From Ignavibacteriales bacterium (GTDB lineage Bacteria > Bacteroidota > Ignavibacteria > UBA10030 > SZUA-254): a stretch of 5,322 nucleotides of DNA. The position numbers and the translations under genes are program-made. Shown here in pieces: positions 4,929 to 5,322 of this stretch. The DNA lies in contig JACQYX010000199.1 in NCBI GenBank assembly GCA_016207985.1, positions 1 through 5,322 on the forward strand, read 5' to 3'. Numbering within the stretch: the first letter of the stretch is position 1; each line of letters begins with the position of its first letter. Below the pieces are notes generated by a model, which saw nothing but the letters and a program-made list of their open reading frames with translations, did no database searches and was not told where the DNA came from.

Positions 4929-5322
4929 ATGAAACGAATAGCATTTCTATTCATACTGTGCGCCTGCAGCGTCTACTCGCAGACGTATTATATGAATGTA
5001 AGAATTAAAGGAGGAGGCACTACATCAATTCCTGTTAATGATATTCAAAAGTTAACATTTTCAGGAACCACCGCAGTTGGAAACGAAAGGTTGGCGACTG
5101 TCATCAAAACGTTTGCTCTGCTTCATAACTATCCCAACCCTTTCAATCCAAGTACAACGATTGAATACCAATTGCCAAAAACTGGAAATGTTGAAATAAA
5201 GATTTTCAGTATTAATGGTCAGTTGGTCAAGACACTCGAAAGCACTCATAAAATCGCAGGCACGCATGCCGTTGTTTGGGATGGTAAGAATAACACCGGA
5301 CAAACCGTTGCAAGTGGATTGT
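4929..5322 (+). CDS. Secreted protein with T9SS-type sorting domain (cut by window edge)
   Basis: 131 codons are visible before the right edge. Residues 1-17 form a Sec signal peptide: Lys2-Arg3, the core IAFLFILCAC, then VYS followed by Gln18 as a likely cleavage site. Residues 22-46 (MNVRIKGGGTTSIPVNDIQK, then LTFSG) match a short N-terminal element common in FCB secreted proteins, of the form dG-x-x-x-I-x-V-x-x-I-x-x-I/L-T-F. From 66 on, HNYPNPFNPSTTIEYQLP and the following strands (EIKIFSINGQLVKTL, then AGTHAVVWDGKNNTGQTVAS) form a T9SS type A / FlgD-like sorting domain, which directs proteins through the type IX secretion system to the cell surface. This domain is normally at the C-terminus of larger cargo; here it comes after barely 50 mature residues, so either the protein is very small or more sequence follows beyond the edge. 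Confidence 0.9.
   Translation, partial: MKRIAFLFILCACSVYSQTYYMNVRIKGGGTTSIPVNDIQKLTFSGTTAVGNERLATVIKTFALLHNYPNPFNPSTTIEYQLPKTGNVEIKIFSINGQLVKTLESTHKIAGTHAVVWDGKNNTGQTVASGL

Noticed and set aside
5061..5303. Minus-strand 80-codon open frame
   Set aside because: It is antisense to the sorting domain of the secreted protein, which has a firm family signature.

Overview
The window comes from an AT-rich bacterial chromosome. The best taxonomic clue is the secreted protein at the right edge: it carries a NYPNPFNPST-type C-terminal sorting domain, which is typical of the Fibrobacterota-Chlorobiota-Bacteroidota (FCB) group and especially common in Ignavibacteriota and related uncultured lineages. 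Short tandem-repeat intergenic DNA and mostly weak ribosome binding sites fit that group. This is inference from protein style, not a marker-gene placement.

Layout, left to right. (1) 1-749, minus strand: the first 249 residues of a major facilitator superfamily transporter that runs off the left edge. Its start codon sits inside a 17-bp tandem duplication that also makes a 6-codon upstream ORF. (2) 750-884: short divergent intergenic region. (3) 885-1758, plus strand: a two-gene unit of a 69-residue protein and an AbiEii/AbiGii-type nucleotidyltransferase, overlapping by 11 bp and resembling a toxin-antitoxin or abortive-infection pair. (4) 1763-2785: a 340-residue helical protein starting 4 bp after the transferase, with weak resemblance to sigma-70 region 2. 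(5) 2786-2955: a mosaic of tandem repeats with 15-, 8- and 7-bp periods. (6) 2962-4234: a membrane protein with an N-terminal HxxxCxxC anti-sigma-type zinc motif, one transmembrane helix and an FG-GAP-like extracytoplasmic part, split by a +1 frameshift near 3860-3894. (7) 4244-4659, minus strand: a HicB-HicA toxin-antitoxin operon, convergent with the previous gene. (8) 4660-4928: divergent intergenic region. (9) 4929-5322, plus strand: a secreted protein with signal peptide and type IX secretion (T9SS) sorting domain, cut by the right edge.

How the genes may work together. The 1763 and 2962 genes look like a regulator and its membrane-bound partner, in the gene order usual for an extracytoplasmic-function (ECF) sigma factor and its anti-sigma factor. 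The partner's outer domain is of a cell-surface or ligand-binding type, and its reading frame is broken in this sequence. Two toxin-antitoxin-like modules flank this pair, so the area looks like accessory DNA. The transporter and the secreted protein are probably unrelated neighbours. No rRNA, tRNA, CRISPR array, insertion sequence or convincing intrinsic terminator was seen.
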